The notes beneath the pieces are model-generated. The model saw only the letters and a list, made by a program, of their open reading frames with translations, ran no database searches and was not told the origin of the DNA. A program made the translations under genes and the position numbers. Of a stretch of 25,438 nucleotides of DNA, positions 24,171-25,438 are shown piece after piece. Source of the DNA: Muribaculaceae bacterium (GTDB taxonomy: Bacteria > Bacteroidota > Bacteroidia > Bacteroidales > Muribaculaceae); assembly GCA_009775535.1 (NCBI GenBank), contig VSPW01000005.1:1-25438 (forward strand). Direction: 5' to 3'. Numbering within the stretch: the first letter of the stretch is position 1; the number at the start of each line of letters is the position of its first letter.

Positions 24171-25438
24171 ATGGATACAACAGAATTTGCACAACGCGTA
24201 GCTGTCAACTTGCCGTATGTCCCTAACGGGCAGCAGGCCATGGTGGTGGCCGCGTTGGCGCGTTTCTGTGCGCCTGCAATGCCTTCCGACCGGGTTTTCC
24301 TGCTCAACGGCTATGCCGGGACTGGAAAGACTTCATTGACAGGGGCTTTGGTAAAGGCCCTGGTCGAGGCGGGAGTGCCATCGGTACTGCTTGCGCCTAC
24401 GGGGCGTGCCGCAAAGGTGTTCGGCGCATATGCCGGACATGCCGCATATACCATACACAGAAGGATATACCGTCATCCCGGTATAGGCGACAGCTTTTCC
24501 AGTGTGGCCTCGATGCAGGACAACAGGCACAAGGGTGCTGTGTTTATCGTTGACGAGGCCTCGATGATAGGGGCTGCTGACGAGCGGGGTTCAAACCTTC
24601 TCCAGGACCTTATCCATTATGTATACACGGGCGACAACTGCCGCTTGATACTGATTGGCGATACGGCCCAGCTGCCACCTGTGGGGTGCTCGGTGTCGCC
24701 CGCCATGGACCCGGAGGTGCTCCGTGGCTATGGGCTTAAGGTGACGAGGGCTGTGCTTACGGAGACGCAACGCCAGGATGCGTGTTCGGGCATATTGTTC
24801 AACGCCACGCGCCTGCGTCAGGCCATGAGGATGGAACAACTGCCGTTGCCGAAGCTGTATACCGGTTTCGATGATGTGTCATCGGTGGGCGGTGAGGAGC
24901 TTCCGGAGGTTCTGGAGGCTGCATATAACATGGATGGAGGTATCGCCGATACGATATTGATAACACGTTCCAACCGCCGGGCCTCCGACTTCAACCGCGC
25001 CATACGCGCCAACATACTTTACAGGGAGGAGGAACTTGCGGCAGGGGAAATGCTGCTTGTTGCAAAGAACAATTATCTGTGGGCCTCAAAGGTGAAGGGC
25101 CTGGACTTTATAGCCAACGGGGATGTGATGACCGTAAACAGGGTCTACGGCTCTGAATTCAAGTACGGGATACGTTTTGCCGATGTGTCGATGTGTTTGT
25201 CGGACAGGCCGGACATTGTGTTTGATGCAAAGATAATGCTTGACACTCTTGCGGGGGAGAATGCGACTCTGCCATATGAGCGTCAGATGGAACTCTACCG
25301 CCGGTGTCTGACCGACACTGAACGGTTTGCTGCTGACACTCCTATGGAAACAAGGCTTAAATCATTGCGTACAGACCCGTATTTCAATGCATTGCAGATG
25401 AAATATGCATATGCTGTGACATGCCACAAGGCGCAGGG
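24171..25438 (+). CDS. RecD/UvrD-type superfamily 1 DNA helicase (AAA_30), 3' truncated by window
   Basis: An open frame of 422 codons from the ATG at 24171 to the window end, with no stop. It encodes a superfamily 1B-like ATP-dependent DNA helicase or exonuclease. Motif I is GYAGTGKT (47-54), motif Ia follows as LLAPTGRAAK, then motif Ib-like YTIHR, motif II VDEAS (about 127-131), motif III GDTAQLPPVG (about 163-172), motif IV-like ITRSNRRASDFN, and the final visible residues YAVTCHKAQG are motif V/VI of the UvrD_C_2 region. The sensor and RecD-like order point to a RecD2/Dda-type enzyme used in DNA repair or recombination. The frame starts 27 bases after cysS, so it may be read from the same transcript. 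Confidence 0.9.
   Translation, partial: MDTTEFAQRVAVNLPYVPNGQQAMVVAALARFCAPAMPSDRVFLLNGYAGTGKTSLTGALVKALVEAGVPSVLLAPTGRAAKVFGAYAGHAAYTIHRRIYRHPGIGDSFSSVASMQDNRHKGAVFIVDEASMIGAADERGSNLLQDLIHYVYTGDNCRLILIGDTAQLPPVGCSVSPAMDPEVLRGYGLKVTRAVLTETQRQDACSGILFNATRLRQAMRMEQLPLPKLYTGFDDVSSVGGEELPEVLEAAYNMDGGIADTILITRSNRRASDFNRAIRANILYREEELAAGEMLLVAKNNYLWASKVKGLDFIANGDVMTVNRVYGSEFKYGIRFADVSMCLSDRPDIVFDAKIMLDTLAGENATLPYERQMELYRRCLTDTERFAADTPMETRLKSLRTDPYFNALQMKYAYAVTCHKAQ

Noticed and set aside
23013..24194. A 393-codon open frame on the minus strand opposite cysS
   Set aside because: It lies antisense to a complete, strongly conserved cysS and its translation shows no domain or signal; it arises from the codon bias of the real gene.

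Overview
The window looks like chromosome of a gut Bacteroidales bacterium, most likely Muribaculaceae or a close relative. The family is an inference; the order is well supported. The signs are a SusC/SusD pair, a NigD-like lipoprotein, a DUF3467 protein, single-domain KdsD, Bacteroidetes-type promoter boxes (TAnnTTTG, in two places with a TTTG box 19-20 bases upstream), almost no Shine-Dalgarno sequences, and a fairly GC-rich base composition with AT-rich intergenic leaders. I see no insertion sequence, phage, CRISPR array, tRNA or rRNA.

Layout. Bases 1-4018 (+): the C-terminal part of an RND efflux pump, its TolC-type outer-membrane lipoprotein, and an LpxA-type acyltransferase, closed by a strong intrinsic terminator. 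Bases 4154-6183 (+): a compact three-gene run of KdsD (SIS-only arabinose-5-phosphate isomerase), a PfkB-fold protein that lacks the catalytic aspartate, and lumazine synthase RibH. Bases 6297-8492 (+): a membrane-anchored TPR protein and a MATE exporter. Bases 8493-8920: a long AT-rich leader. Bases 8921-17188 (+): a three-gene polysaccharide-utilisation-type locus of SusC, SusD and a secreted multidomain GH85-like endo-beta-N-acetylglucosaminidase, ended by a terminator. Bases 17369-20611 (-): pheT then yebC. From 20826 (+): a LolD-type ABC ATPase, a NigD-like lipoprotein, a DUF3467 protein, cysS and a RecD/UvrD-type helicase that runs off the window.

The most interesting part is 8921-17188. 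The third gene has the N-x-E catalytic motif and other GH85 landmarks, followed by beta-sandwich regions, a GEVED domain and a C-terminal domain resembling a type IX secretion sorting signal. With the adjacent SusC/SusD importer, this suggests a minimal system that cuts N-glycans (or related chitobiose-containing glycans) off host or dietary glycoproteins at the cell surface and imports them. No regulator and no exoglycosidases accompany it here. A second point of interest is the PfkB-like protein translationally coupled to KdsD, which looks like a pseudokinase or a kinase with altered chemistry.
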